DNA of 64,000 nt from Platerodrilus igneus (GCA_036346225.1 JARFIW010000108.1:1612001-1676000); one strand, 5' to 3'. Shown: positions 33,376 through 46,566, counted from the first letter of the stretch. Program-made: numbers and translations. The notes: generated from the letters alone by a model not told the origin.

Positions 33376-35098
33376 AGTAGGAAAGCAGGTTAGAAAGGGT
33401 GCGTAATGCTGCAATCAAAGCGTTTCGGAAGTGCAGCAGCTTTAAAATGATTAACGTATTTCCTATTCATCTGATTCTTTTAGTTACTAGAGCTTAACCA
33501 AATTTTTGATATTGCTAAAGTTGTCCATTAATATTTTCGTTAACATAATCTCGTACCTCATCCATACCTCCTGCTATCGTATCCCATTCAACTTGGTCAA
33601 CTTATCTTACAGTATCATAGTCTAGAGTCCTCTTTCATTAACTATTCCGACGAAATAAGATACAATATTTCTTAAAGTGTCCCCTTGGTGCTTTATTCGT
33701 ATACATTATTGACACAATAGTGCTACAGGATCCTGGGTGTTTCCTCAACTATGCAGTTAGTTACACAATTCAATGCGTATAATGTTAAAACTTTCCGCCC
33801 TCTTGCTCTAATAATACCATTTAGTTCAAGAGGTCTTTTGTGAACCTACTATAGGCCTTTGAAACTGATATTGCTAATGTACTAAGCGTATTGTTGGTAT
33901 TTTAAGTGACATGCAAATACAATTGTTGCCCTTTGTACGTTGTGTATGTGATTATTTTACGTGATTGACGTGTAATTGTTACGTTTTTGTGAAAGCTACA
34001 GCAGCGTTAATTTCTTCCAATGATTATTTTAACCATCAAATAAGTGACTGAAATATTAAAATCTATATGAAGCTGACAGAAATACGTCTCCGCTGTCACT
34101 CAAAACTTATTTTTCTGATGCTAAAATAGTGATTTCAACTCATCACCAACTCATGGTGAAGATTAGTATCCGGATCTTCCCAAGTAGAATATTGCAGATC
34201 AGACCATTCCAGAGAGACTTCGGCTAAATAATACTTTTCCGCTTTATTTAGTGCAACAGATGACATCTATAACATTTTGGATACGACTAACAAAGCAGAT
34301 TGAGCATCAGAAGTATTAGAACGCTGTCCTAAAGCTCTGCACTTTTCAGCGCATTTCCAAAGATTCAGGGGATTTTTAAATCAAGCTTAGGAAGGTTTAT
34401 TTTCCAATCCTTAATTTAAGCTTCTACGTGTAAAATTTCACGATTATAGTTTCCCACAAATCCCAGGACACTAGCTCTATGATTTGTGGCATGTAAACTG
34501 CATATTCCTACATTTCCCAGGTTAAAGAAATGTGGATGTGGTTAGCGCAGTTGACACAGAAACGCGGAATGGGGGTTACCACAGCTTGCGGAAACGAATC
34601 AGCTTAAAATAAAAAACTTACTATCGGCGATCGAAGAGATAGGGCGTGTGTGCGCGTTAGTTCGGCGAAGTGATTCTTCTTGGGTACTTGTACCTTCCCT
34701 CTAACTAAAAAAACTCTTGTTTCGTCACAGTTCAAGCACATTAACTTCGCCGCTAGAATTGGTCCATGCAAAAAAAATCACCCGACGACAATCCTGACCT
34801 AAAAGCAGAAGGCGGCCTTGGCTTCTAGTAAAAAAAGGTATGCTCCTGGCTTGTTTGTTGACTTGTGGACTCAACCTATGACAGCATCCCTGCAACGCGT
34901 TCTTTTACACGCCGTAATTGAATCTGCCAACGTTGATTGGAATTACTTCGCTTAAGACACCTTGAGCGTAAATTGAGCTTATGAACCTGCTTGCCCATGA
35001 ATAATTCGGTTGATTGCGCGCGTTTGGAGGAGGCGCGAGAGTAGTGCTGGCAATACTACCTGTGCTTTTTAACGGAAGCGCAGATCATTGCCACGACA
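33376..35098. other. Unassigned sequence
   Basis: No gene or repeat family recognised. G+C rises after about 34600, leading into the gag-like remnant at 35099, so the last few hundred bases may be the 5' UTR of that element. Confidence 0.4.
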
Positions 35099-36300
35099 AT
35101 GGATATCGAAGACACTATTATGGCAGCCGACGCGAGTCTCCGGAAGCGAGATATTGACTACAATTTCAAAGAGGCCTGCAACGACGGCTTTACGGTGCTA
35201 AAGAAGAGGTCCAGTAATCAGACGAAAACTACCACCGCGCAGACCTGCTCACTACAAATCGGTTTGAATCGATTAGAGCGACACTTTCTAGAAGCCATGG
35301 AGTTCGAAGTCAACGAGAAAACTCTGCGTCGGCCAGGATGCGTCGCATCCCTTTGTCGTCCGTCGCAAGAAGGCCAAGTAGGTGGCGATTGCGGAGAAGC
35401 TAGGTCGTCGCAGACTTACCTTCACAAAAGCGTGTAATAAACGAGTTAGTATCAGTATTGAACCGACGATCTCGGCCGACCACCGAGGGATCGCGGATTT
35501 CCGTTTAAAAGGAACTAATAGTACCATAAGTTACGCCTCTAAAATGAGAAGCCGTTCCAGGTGGTCTCGAGGGTTATAACGAAAGGCAGAGCCACCATTG
35601 ACGTTAGAAACGAACTAGTCGAATACGGGTTTTCAGTGCTAGCACGCGAAAACATGCACAAGGAGTGACCAATACGAGCCTTGCCCCTCATCATGGTAAC
35701 TTTGATCAAAGTCATCGAGGCGAAGCAAATCTTCCAGCTTCAGTAGGTGTTGCGTCTGCGAGTACAGATGGAAATACGGTATCGACGCAACAAAGTCGGA
35801 CAATGCTTTCGATACCAATAATTTGGTCACACCCAGACGAACTGTAAGGCCACGTCAAAGTGCGTCGGCGATCACCTCAGAAATACCTGTCCCAAAAACA
35901 AGAAAGTTTTAATGGTATGCGTTAACTGCAACGGCACGCACCCAGAGAGCTCTAAGGGATGCTCCGAATTTTACAAGCTACGGATGGTCGCATGCCGCTC
36001 CTACGACAGTGTTGCCAACTGTTCGGTCACGACCATCTCTACACCAACGACCTTGAGCCCAGCTATTACGCAAGTTGAAGAAACGCCAGCGAGAACGTTC
36101 TAACCACTCGTAGCGGTGGCCAAAAGGTTTTGTACAGTTCACTCATCGGATTCCTCACCAAAATTAATTTCCAGAAACTGAGTGCGATCAGCGTCATCAT
36201 CATCATATATTTATTAGGACCTGGGTCCGAGACTCTTCCTAGTTGTACTTTTCTAGGTAAACTAGTAAATTTGTATAAAGAAAATGTAACAAAATGAAAC
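35099..36300 (+). pseudogene. Jockey-like LINE ORF1 (gag) remnant and 3' UTR
   Basis: The first frame (35099-35437) starts MDIEDTIMAADASLRKRD and includes DGFTVLKKRS, as in Jockey-type gags. After several frame breaks, the segment 35850-36000 reads KCVGDHLRNTCPKTRK and CVNCNGTHPESSKGCSEFYK, which are two zinc knuckles in the CxxC..H....C pattern of LINE ORF1 proteins. The frame ends at 36103. At 36194-36215 TCATCATCATCATATATTTA may be the start of a LINE 3' UTR; if so, ORF2 has been deleted. The protein would bind RNA in a particle. It is broken in at least three places. Confidence 0.65.
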
Positions 36301-37205
36301 AAAAAACCAAATTAGTAATTTGATTTTTGGTCCTGTAGTTAGGGCTTTGTGTAATTGCCCTTATTGTCTGAAAAGCACGTGGTGGTGTACTGTATGTATG
36401 GAAGTTGGAGCTTTAAATGTGTCGGTTGGAATTGTAGGTAAGTTAGTTTTATGCGTGTTTTGCTGTCGAAGAAAGTTAATAAGTGGGTGTGTCTGTAGGA
36501 TTTGGCTGAGGAAAGGGTTTAAAGCATGGCGATGATTTGAAACCAGGAATTCTATGTCCAGGATAGGAGCGAATGGATCAAGGGGTACTATAATTTTTAA
36601 TTCAGATGTAAATGCGCAGGCGTACATGGGGGTTTTCTGGGGGTTGATTGTCGCAAGGAAAAGAAGGGATGAGATTATGAGGAATTGGTGTAATTTTTGG
36701 CGGAAGTTGTCATAGCTAGACGATGGCTGGACTAAGGAGGGCGATGTGAGGTGGGATGTTGCTAATATTTGGCAGGATGTCAAAGATATATCTGCCGATA
36801 GACAAGAAGGACCAGAGTTCTTGCCATGTGTACTAAAAGTACTTGTGTATTAGGGATCCGGCTCAACTGCCTTTTTCTATAGCCAAAAGTTATAATTTAA
36901 AAGAAAAGTAGGTTTAATGATTCTTAAATTAATACTAAGTAAAAAGGAATTATTGGCAAGTGATGAAAATTCAGCCACGACGGCATCCTGTTGACGCGTT
37001 TTGTCTTAATTGGGGCTCATCAGAATAGGAGCAGCAAAGTTGTAATATTTAATACACACACATTATGGGAAGTACAGCATCACCCAGCTCACAATTTGAG
37101 TTATTGCCTGTGATCAAGCATAAAATTATATGCGAAAATTTAGGCCATAAAAAAGAGTTTTCTTTATTACCAGCCAACCTAAAGCCTGCTAATTTCAACA
37201 CAATC

Positions 37206-37206
<1 letters not shown>
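36301..37206. other. Unassigned sequence
   Basis: A minus-strand open frame of 140 codons (36361-36783) is the longest here. It is rich in Pro, Thr and Leu and has no motif I can name. Its base pattern (T/G-rich plus strand) is like that of the minus-strand LINE at 640-3789, so it may be a LINE piece. Confidence 0.35.

Positions 37207-37251
<45 letters not shown>
37207..37251. repeat. (AT)n microsatellite, left border of inverted solo LTR
   Basis: AT run of about 44 bp directly before TGCTGTGATATA, the reverse complement of the LTR end. Confidence 0.95.
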
Positions 37252-37253
<2 letters not shown>

Positions 37254-39384
37254 CTGTGATATACTCCTTTGAATGCGGGAACTGGGTCCTTTCAACAAAA
37301 AAATTCTAGTCCCACAGATTGGGCGTCATAAACGGCTGTGATCCTCTTTTCGCCTCGGCTGCTCACCTAATGTTATAAACCTCCTCATTCATAAAAAAAA
37401 AACAACACATTCCTACCAAAAACATCAACGTTAACTCTATTTACATCAATATTCAGAATACATTAAAATTTCAAAATTAAAACTCAGCATAAATTTCAGT
37501 TTTAAAAAATTTCAAGATTAATTTTATTATCATTTTAATGTGCATCCAAAATTAAAGTCCTTGTTGGATGCCTACTAATTAATATAACAATATAAGCAGA
37601 CCGGAGTCTGAGTATAAAGGAGCATCTACCACCCTTTACGTTAATTAACCAGGTTCGTCTAATTGAGCTCAAAGACATACCCAAATTTTCATCATATTAC
37701 CGAACATCAAAACTAAATACCCTTTCTACTTCAACAAGCAAATTTCATCTTAAAATTAAAATTTTATGGTTAGTACAATTTCACTAATGTCCATTTAAAG
37801 TAAATCAATTATAAAGTTATTCAACACACACAAAAATGTGAAACAAAATAGTATAATTTACCTGAAGGTTACTGTCCTCGTAGCTTCAAAGTACATCGTC
37901 CCTTTAGTTAATCACACCATTCCAACAGGATTATATTTACGGCTTCTAATTCTCAACGCTTTTAAAATTTTCTCCATCACCATTTATTTAAAGTTGTTTC
38001 TGGGCTTTTCCGGAACTCCTCTATGTATATCTGACCCTTGTTTCGTGGATCCAGACACGTATTTGAACCATTTAATTATTAACACCCCCGAAAAATAGCA
38101 AATAACTTCATACTTCTTTCACCAATATACGCCAAAACTGCCTACTTTTGTGTATACATTTGTCGTTGTAAATTTTGCTAATTGGTACAGTGAAACTAAA
38201 TTTTATTACCTTGTATCTAAGTGCACTGAAGTACATTCATGTTAGCACGTAAATAACCAACTATTTTGAATCACTAAAATATACGAGCAAAATTTTAAAT
38301 TATTTTATCAAACTAAAATGCACTGTTTAACATCTTCAATCAAGTCGCGGATGTAAGAGCTTTTAACGCATCGAATAGTCAAAAGTCTAAGAGTCTAAGA
38401 GGGCTTGTTTATATTCATCTCGGTATATATAGCAAAAAGCCGGCACGTCGCTTTTGTCCTCAAAACGGGTAATTCTAAAGAATTCCTCATTCTATGTTCC
38501 CAGTCTGTCGCTCGCGCGTCGGTTTTACGAATTTAGTACTCACCCCAGTTAAATTTCAGAAATTTCAACACGGCACGCAACGTCTGGAAATAACCGATTA
38601 AATTTTATACAGAACTGTTATTTTACCTCTCAAGTTTGCCTTTTACTTTTAACCAATCGCAACCCCATGACGTTGCGCTACTCGCGCCTTTACTATATGT
38701 GTCTCGGTCTTGCGCATATTATCTGTCTCTATCTAACCTGTTCTTATTGATGCAAAGTGATATTCTGTATTATCGATTATTTTAGTCCACATGGAGTGTG
38801 AAATAACCCACCTTTAGCATTTCTCGTAACTATTATGCGACGTTTTCCCAAGATTCTCTGAAACTATTCGTTATCTGCAAACTTTTCGCCGTATGTGACA
38901 TTTAAACTACGCAGGTGTTCAACATAATATTAATTCTCAGAGCTTTATTTTCTGGTATTATAATCTTGGGTTTTTACAAGTTTCTATAGATATTATCTGT
39001 TACTAACGGTTCAATTAACTTCAATTAAAATTAATACTCTTTAATTTTTAGTGCATCCTAATTAAATATTCAATTATTATCTGTACGTTTCGTTTAATAC
39101 TCGTTGCCCAAACTTGAATCAATTAATATAAATCTTGCACGTAATTTCCATTTGATTCTTTACTTTGGAATAATTAAATTACACGTTGAGCATTTTAAAA
39201 CTGCTTATTTTTATATAAAGCGTCTTGTAAATAATTTTAATCTCTTATTTTTAATAAAACGAATGAATTTTTATTCTCCACGGGTTTTTAGTAAAGCGTA
39301 TTATCTAATAAACTTCCTTATACACGGTGATTAAAATTATTTGATGTAATCCATTAATTTTCTACCCTGGTCTAAATATGAGTA
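37252..39384 (-). mobile_element. Solo LTR of family C, inverted (C3)
   Basis: On the minus strand it starts TACTCATATTTAGACC (39384) and ends ATATCACAGCA (37252), with a length of 2133 bp, and matches the LTRs of the 22907-30227 element throughout. It has more differences than those two have between them, so it is older. It keeps the TATA region (about 38430) in altered form and the degenerate primer-binding module (37303-37328). It is flanked by AT tracts at both ends; no internal sequence is attached. Confidence 0.88.
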
Positions 39385-39416
<32 letters not shown>

Positions 39417-39418
39417 AT
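39385..39418. repeat. (AT)n(GT)n tract between solo LTRs
   Basis: ATATAT... followed by GTGTGT.... It separates the inverted LTR C3 from the forward LTR D1. Confidence 0.93.
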
Positions 39419-41504
39419 TGTAGTGGATTTAAAGGGTTAAATTTGGGTATAAACAATGCAATTTCAAACATCCTGTATAGAGGAAACAACCCTAATTTAC
39501 GTGCGAAATTTATTTCATTCATTTAATTATAAAGTTACAAGTATTACCATAATTTTATAATTAGGGATTAAAAATTTGTAGGTTCGTAAAGAAAATAAAT
39601 TGTATAAGCCAATAGAAATCATTAATTAATTTAATTCAGTTTAATTCAAAGGATTATAAAGTCAGAAAACGCATAAAAGCATAAAAAATCGATAATTCCA
39701 AAGTGAAACGCTTTACTAACAAACAAACAGACGTCGAATATAGGAAATACCTTGAAACGCAAACTCCTAGAAATGTTATTTTAAAACGTTCGTTAATTGA
39801 ACACCTGCATGTTTTGGAAAGGTCATCTTCCCCTTATTTTTGTAGATAACAAAACAAGCTTCGAGATATATCGTTCAACGTACGGTTGTTTCGCATAAAC
39901 GCTAACCAAAAGTTTCTATTAGCGCAGAAGGGATGAACAATCAATGATATGCTTCAGAGTAAGACAGGCATAATAGCATTCACTTTGATACGCACGTATT
40001 CAACTCCACGTGGAGTAGATATCACGCAGACAGTAATATCGATTTTCTACCACTCAAGCAAGGGTAGAAGGAAACATCTAATATGCATAAGAGAGGAATA
40101 TAGTTAATACAGGCGGGGTTTTAAGACGTCACTGAAAAGTATCATTGGTCGAAATAGTTAGTTTTACAACAGACGAGCACGGGACAGATGAATGTGGGTT
40201 TTTCGGAAAATAGCGTTGCGACGAGCTAAATTTCGGGGAGTTTAAAAACGGTTATACCAAAATTTGAAGAAGGAGTTAGTTCAATTAAATTTTTCGCGTT
40301 AAGAGGGTCTGGAGAGGTTACATTTTCAATCGTATAAATACGAGAGTTGAGTTATTAAATTTCTCTTTGACTTGTTTAATTTGCATCGCTTACGACGTAC
40401 AAAAATCTACTAACGAGCTTGTAAGTATTAAAAATTTTATAAATTCAATAGTACAGTGTTAGATTGTTGTGGCCTTATAGTTGGAAACGCGAATAGTGTC
40501 GAGTTTATTTGTATTTAACTAAGGTACAACGTATACTTTAACAAGCTCGTAACGTAAATTAAATTATGCAATAACAAAAAAGTGTAATATACTTGGATTT
40601 GGATATTGAGATAGATTTTAAATGAGTAGCATGCATCGCAACATAGATGGTGTTTATCTATGAATAGCTGGAGGCGGCAAGCAGCGCATTACCACTAGGC
40701 CGAGGGTTCATAAACATAATACATCGTCAACGGAGTTGGAATCTTCAAGTTTTTTCAGGTAACGCATAAGAATTTGCTGTTTTTTATAAACTGTGGAAAT
40801 AATTTGTGATGTGTGAGAGTGAACTTTGATGGTATTTTTCGTTATTTTGCGTATTGAAAAGAATACGTATAACTAACTTTTATTATGGTATTTGAATATA
40901 AATCTAAAGATGTACGTAAAGCTTATTAACGTTCCTCACGAATTTAAATTTTTATTGTTAAGAGTACATGGTTTTTTTTGTGTTTGTAGTAAGAGTATGC
41001 AAAGTAGAAAGCATACAATAAAAAAGACGGGTTATCATGAGCTCACCATACTCCAGTGTGTAATAATTAGAAAAAATATAAATAAGGTATTATTTAGGGC
41101 CTATTTACTCCTATTACATTAAATGTGTTTGATATTTCAGTTTAAAAACAAGGACTTTACAAAGATATCATTTATGGAGGTGTAACTTGAGCACCGAAAT
41201 GTACATAATCTTGAATTATTATTTGTAAATAGTGGTAAATGAATATTGTATGATTGTTGTATTATTTTGTGGTTTTATTGAATGGTGTGTGTGAACGGTA
41301 CAGAGAATGATAGTAAATTTAGGTATCCAAGAGGAAGCACAGCTGAGCTAGCCAGGAAAGCTGCTGAAGAAATCAATTAATGTGATGAAACAGGAATCCG
41401 GGTAAGAAATTTTTTTTTTTTAAATTTTCTATTTTGTAAAATTTTCGATTTTTGAAAATTGATAATTTTCGAATCTACTGAGTGAAGAGCAAAGTTACAC
41501 GGCA
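39419..41504 (+). mobile_element. Long solo LTR, family D (D1)
   Basis: It begins TGTAGTGGATTTAAAGGGTT and ends TTACACGGCA, just before an (AT)n tract; length about 2086 bp. It is related to D2 (44364-46518) along its length, for example TCATGAGCTCACCATACTCC at about 41036 and CTGAGCTAGCCAGG near 41345, and more distantly to family C (ACGTGCGAAATTTAT near its start). A TATA box CGTATAAATACGAG near 40332-40345 lies about 915 bp in. I see no primer-binding module at its end. Confidence 0.7.

Positions 41505-41540
<36 letters not shown>
41505..41540. repeat. (AT)n microsatellite
   Basis: AT run of about 36 bp between units D1 and E. Confidence 0.95.
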
Positions 41541-41542
<2 letters not shown>

Positions 41543-44329
41543 CAGTGTAATTTGTAAGTTAAAATCGATTAGATAAGGCATTGGACAATGTAGTGTAGGC
41601 TGCCGCGTGTAAATACCACTCATTAAAAATTGGAGACGATTTCCAATACTCTAGGATAGCAATCAACAATTTTTAGTAAGTTTCAGAGTTAGTTTTCTTC
41701 ATTTTAGCGTGTGTAAATATTCTCAAAGAACGTTCAGGATACTGGGTGGCATAATCTTTTAATTAGTAAATACCAATTAAAAATAACAGAGGTTATAAAT
41801 GTAAATATTCTTAACGTAGAGTGTAAAAAACGAGTATCTTTAATTCAACTTGATTCAATGTACATTAGTTAAAAAGATTCTATTTTTACTTTAGCGTAAA
41901 ATCAATAATTTTATGGGTATAATTCTTATGAAGTTGGAATATTAATTTAGTATCATTTAGCGGGTATAAATATTCCTAGTGGATAATTTAGCATAAAATA
42001 ATAAAAGCTTTAACCTTAGTATAACGTTTAAAAGCATAAGGTTGGTAGAAGGAGATATTTTCTGAGTATTAAGTATATGAAAGTGTTTTCGATAAACAAG
42101 CTCTAAATAATGTCTATATTTTCTACGAATGAAGGTGGCCGTTAAACATGCAAGGATCGATATGAAACAAGGACATATTGTTTGTAGCATATAATGGAGT
42201 GAGATGAAACAAGGACATATTGTTTGTAGCATATGATGGAGTAAGATAAAATGTCAGGTATTAAATGCTGGTTTGACTTGGAAACAAAATATGAAACAAG
42301 GATAGATTAGAACCCGTAGGTAAAAGAGATGTAGAATGTTTGTATAAGACATCAAGTTAAATGGCGATGAGAAACAAGGTAGGGAGGCTACAGACAGGCT
42401 ATTAAAGATGAACAAAAAAGCTTATTAGATTGTGTATTGATAAGAGTAGGACAGATGTAGGGTTTATATTATTTAAAAGTGGTGGATTTCTTCAAGGACT
42501 GATGTAGCGTGCATTCGAGAAACAAAGAAAGATAATTGGACTTCACAGATAGAAGGGAGACGAGCGATAGTTTAAGATTGAGAAAGGGAATAAGTGGTGA
42601 TATAGATAATAGAGTTTGTAAACGAAGCAAAAGACGGAAAATTTTCGTATGTAAGATGGAGCAAGATGATATTAATTAGCTTGTATGAGAAGCGTGGATT
42701 AAATAAGAAATTGATGTCAGTTGAGGCTATACTTGTAGAAACAAAGTATCCGTTAGACGGCTAAAGCCATTTTCGTGATAGATTGCTGTTTTGAGTGTCA
42801 AAATTTTGAGATTTTGAAGTCCGTTGCTGTTTGCGTACAATAGTGCAAGGAATCATCGAAGGTTAACTCTGGTGCTTGTAGAATTTTTGTCGGTTAAGAA
42901 TTTTGTTTCGAGAAGTGTGGCGACGGTTTGAAATTTACCAAGAAAGCTAGTTTATATGGGATGATGAATTGTGAGGAAATTAAATGAAAGGGGGGTATTT
43001 TGGTCTATGTAAACACCTGTAGGTGGTGAGAGGCTCTCTTGTTTTCTTCGCTTTTACTCGTCATCAACGTGAATACGTATATTAGTTACTGTCTATCTCT
43101 AACAAGTGTTTTGAGAAGTTCAATTTATAACAACCTAGTTGGTGTGCTGTTGTACCTGCAGTCTAGTAAAGTTGTAAAGTACATTTAAAAAAAAAGCGAA
43201 GCGTATTGAAGATATGTAAGTACAGACTATAGTTTACTTTGGTTGTTGATACTGATTAGGCGTTCCGAAGATGGAATAGCGATTGGTTATGTATCGAGAT
43301 AGTGGTTTACTGATGGTGGATGGACCAGTAGAAGAGTTTGGGAAGTCTTGGATATGCTATCGATTGATAGTTAGTAAGAATTGGAAAGCTGATTGTCGAC
43401 AAGGATAGTGTGAGTCAACTTAGGGTGGTTCCTTAATAAGCAGTCATAGTCGAGGGCAACGTCATCGATGGTTAGATTGCAAATATATGTGGGGTGATGC
43501 TTTCCAGGTAATCAATTTTTATGAAAACATTGTCTTTTGAGTTTATTGGAAGTGTTATGGCGTTTTGTGCTTTATTAGTGTAATTTTCTGAATTCTATGA
43601 ACAAAAAAATTTATTATTGAATTTTTATAATTAGTTAATTTAAAACATGTTTATGTAGAGATCGTTATTTATAAAATAATTGTATGATAACTGTTTATGT
43701 ACAAAGTAAAAGGGACTTTTGGTAATTGCTGGACAAAAATTTGCACACGTGTTTAAAGGGTTTAATGCGAGCTCATATTAAGCCAGGGGTTATGTCAGGT
43801 GTGAGGTTGAGCCCAGTTACTTTAAATAGTTTATTTGTATGATAAGCAAAATTTAATCTAGCCAAATATATTGAAAATGAGTTATTTTGAAAAGAAGGAG
43901 ATATGTAATTTAATGAAAGTATGCCTTAATAATTGAAAAAGTTTTGGGTGTAGGACTTTTTCTGTGTAAATAAATTGTGATGAATTTTGTAGTTGAGTTG
44001 CTTTTATAGAATACTAGGGCAGGATTTTACAGATAGCAGCAGAGAAAGAAAAGAAAACTTCGCAGCATTTACTACGACCCAACAGTGGGCTTGAATTTGT
44101 GATTGAGCAGAGCAGCCCACGGAAGCTTTAAAGCATTTAAGACATTTCACCGGTGGTGCTCGAGTTAACAGACCCTTAACTTCAGAGAACTTTTAACAAA
44201 GTCTGGGGGTTCAATTTAGCGTAATTTCAGAGTATTGATGACACCCTAGCGTGGGGCTTCATCCTAATGAACATCGTAGCAATTATGTAGAACCCAATCG
44301 TGGGGCTTTTTCAGAGTTGAACTTTGCAG

Positions 44330-44331
<2 letters not shown>
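41541..44331 (+). mobile_element. Long solo LTR-like unit E with three primer-binding modules
   Basis: This 2.79-kb unit lies between AT tracts and ends CTTTGCAGCA, like the ends of C and D. Its last 300 bp hold three primer-binding-like modules: 44073-44098, 44239-44264 and 44288-44311. A 42-bp tandem duplication sits at 42162-42245 (ATGAAACAAGGACATATTG...). There is a GAGCTCAT block near 43770 that resembles the GAGCTCACC block of D1 and D2. No protein-coding frame is seen. The left border is less sure than the right. Confidence 0.55.

Positions 44332-44363
<32 letters not shown>
44332..44363. repeat. (AT)n microsatellite
   Basis: AT run of about 31 bp between units E and D2. Confidence 0.95.
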
Positions 44364-44369
<6 letters not shown>

Positions 44370-46516
44370 AGATTCAAAGGGGTAAATCATTGTGATATAA
44401 TAAAATTTCAACAACCCTGTATATAAAAAAGACAAAATTATTTACGCGCAAATTTAATTTATTTAGTGAAAATAGACGAGCATTAGGGCATTTTTATATT
44501 TAATAATTGAAATGTTAGGATTACATAGAGATACTCAGAATTAATCAAAAATTATTTTAACCGAACACGTATAAGCATAAGGAAACGTGCTGTGTAAGAA
44601 AATCAATAATCCCAAAGCAATTGTATTCGTTGTATAAGTCAACGTCAGTTTTATCAAATACGAAGAAGTGGAGCGTCTAGAAATTGTTATGTTTCAAACG
44701 ATCGATAATTAACAGAAACACTTGCGTTTTAAAAAGGTTACGTTCGACGAAGTCGAGCGCATATTGAGATAGGAGTTCATAGAAAATATTTTCAACCGTC
44801 AGTTTTGTATAACAACTAGGGAACAAACATCTTAAGGAGCAAAGAAAATGCACAATCGGTTATATACAACAGATAAAGACAGATATAAAGCAAGCGAAGA
44901 ATTAAAATGCACGTACCATATACACGTGGAGTTGAGATTGGATGTCATCAATATCGATTTTCTGTAACGCAAGTAGGGTTTTGAACGAGACAGCAAACAT
45001 GTGTCAAACAAGGATAAATAGAACGTAGGTAGAGTTTATGACGGCAGAGAATTTTGTCATTGGTTGAAAATGGACAGTGTTCCAAACGTAGACACACGCG
45101 AAGGTGAAAGCGAATCGGGTATACAACACGTAGCAAGCTACAAAATTTCAGGAATCAACCGACGGTTATGCTCAAAATTTGTAGAAAATGTGTTTGAAAA
45201 TAAATAAGCTTTTCTGATGAAGCGCGTCCACGAGGGGGTTTTAAACGGATATAAATACCCAAGCTAGGTTGCTAACGCTCTTTTCTCTTCTCTTCGTTTC
45301 TATAAAGTGATTCAGACCAGCATACAATAAAGTTTTTAGTTTGTGAGTGTTTTATTATAGTAGTTGCGAGCATAGTACAGTAGTAGCGGACCTCTAAATT
45401 ATTGACGTGAATTACAAGTAGTGCGTATTAAATGAATACAGGTCCGGCTACAACAACACAAAAATCAATAAATGGAAGCATATTATATGGGGCTAAGCAC
45501 CACATGTAATCAAGTTTGTATACATGATATGGAATGGTACTGTAAGACGAGGCGCATAGCTTGAGGTTGTAGCTGATGGTAGAGGCCTGTGAAGCAGCTG
45601 AGCAGCACATTAAATCGAAACAACGCAGAGGGGTTCTGGCAGTCATCTCCGACAACATGGAAGCCTGAAGAATTCTCCAGGTAATTTATTTGAAATTTCT
45701 GTTGCTTTATAAACATTTGTGAAATTTTGTGCTATGTCGTTGACCTTTTTTGTGGCATATTTATGATTGTAGAAATTTATGGTAAATGATACATGTACTG
45801 GACAATTGATCGATGTTTGAATATTGAAAAGGGGTGTATTTGAAAACATCCAAAATTTTAGTCAGGATAAAAATTTGAATTGTAAAGGATAAACGGGTAT
45901 GTTAATTTTGTTTTAATTTATGCAAGGTGTAAAGGCATATACAAACTAAACTGGGTTATTATGAGCTCACCATACTCCAGTGTGAAGTCAATTTAGGGTA
46001 ACATGTGGGGCCCATCTACTCATATCTCATTGAATTTGTTTAAAAATAATTAGAAAAATCAAGGACTTTAAAAACATACTATATTTGAGTTTATAATTAG
46101 TGTATCAAACTGTTTTTAACACATGTGAATATAATTTATCTGTTAATAGCTGTAAATAAAAGGTTGTATGGTTGTTGTATTATTTGGTGATTTTATTGAA
46201 TGGTGTGCGAGTGTGAAAGAGGTATGGTTGTAAATTTAGGTATTTGAGAAAAGTCACAGCTGAGCTAGCCAGGGAAGCTGAAGGAGCTAGAAGGCGAAAT
46301 AAAAAGGTAAGGTTATTTTTTTTTTAATTTTTGAATTTTTGAAGATTATATGTTGACCCTGGAGAGGCACGAATTTTAATAGTGAATCTAGAGACTGTCC
46401 CGACTTCCACGGCACTTTTATGACGCCCAATTCGTAGGGCTCGTATGATTTAAGTGAAGAAACTATGTTAAAACTTTGTCCCAGCTTCGTTCTCGAATTT
46501 TTTGTAAGTTCCACGG

Positions 46517-46518
<2 letters not shown>
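44364..46518 (+). mobile_element. Long solo LTR, family D (D2)
   Basis: It begins TGTTGTAGATTCAAAGGGG and ends GTTCCACGGCA; length about 2155 bp. The TATA box GATATAAATACC at about 45248-45259 is roughly 890 bp in. A primer-binding-like module TGACGCCCAATTCGTAGGGC at 46421-46440 is preceded by TTCCACGGCA and a 6-base spacer, and the same TTCCACGGCA ends the unit, so the LTR terminus is duplicated around the module. It is a diverged relative of D1. Confidence 0.72.

Positions 46519-46564
<46 letters not shown>
46519..46564. repeat. (AT)n microsatellite
   Basis: AT run of about 46 bp, right border of unit D2. Reading frames through it give Tyr-Ile repeats and are not genes. Confidence 0.95.

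Positions 46565-46566
<2 letters not shown>

Noticed and set aside
36361..36783. A 140-codon minus-strand gene
   Set aside because: No motif, Pro/Thr-rich drift-like composition, no splice or start context. It may be a LINE piece, but I cannot support a gene.
22907..46564. The long units as satellite DNA
   Set aside because: The presence of TATA boxes at similar depth, polypurine tract and primer-binding site next to the 22907 and 28091 copies, and gag/protease between them show that they are LTRs.
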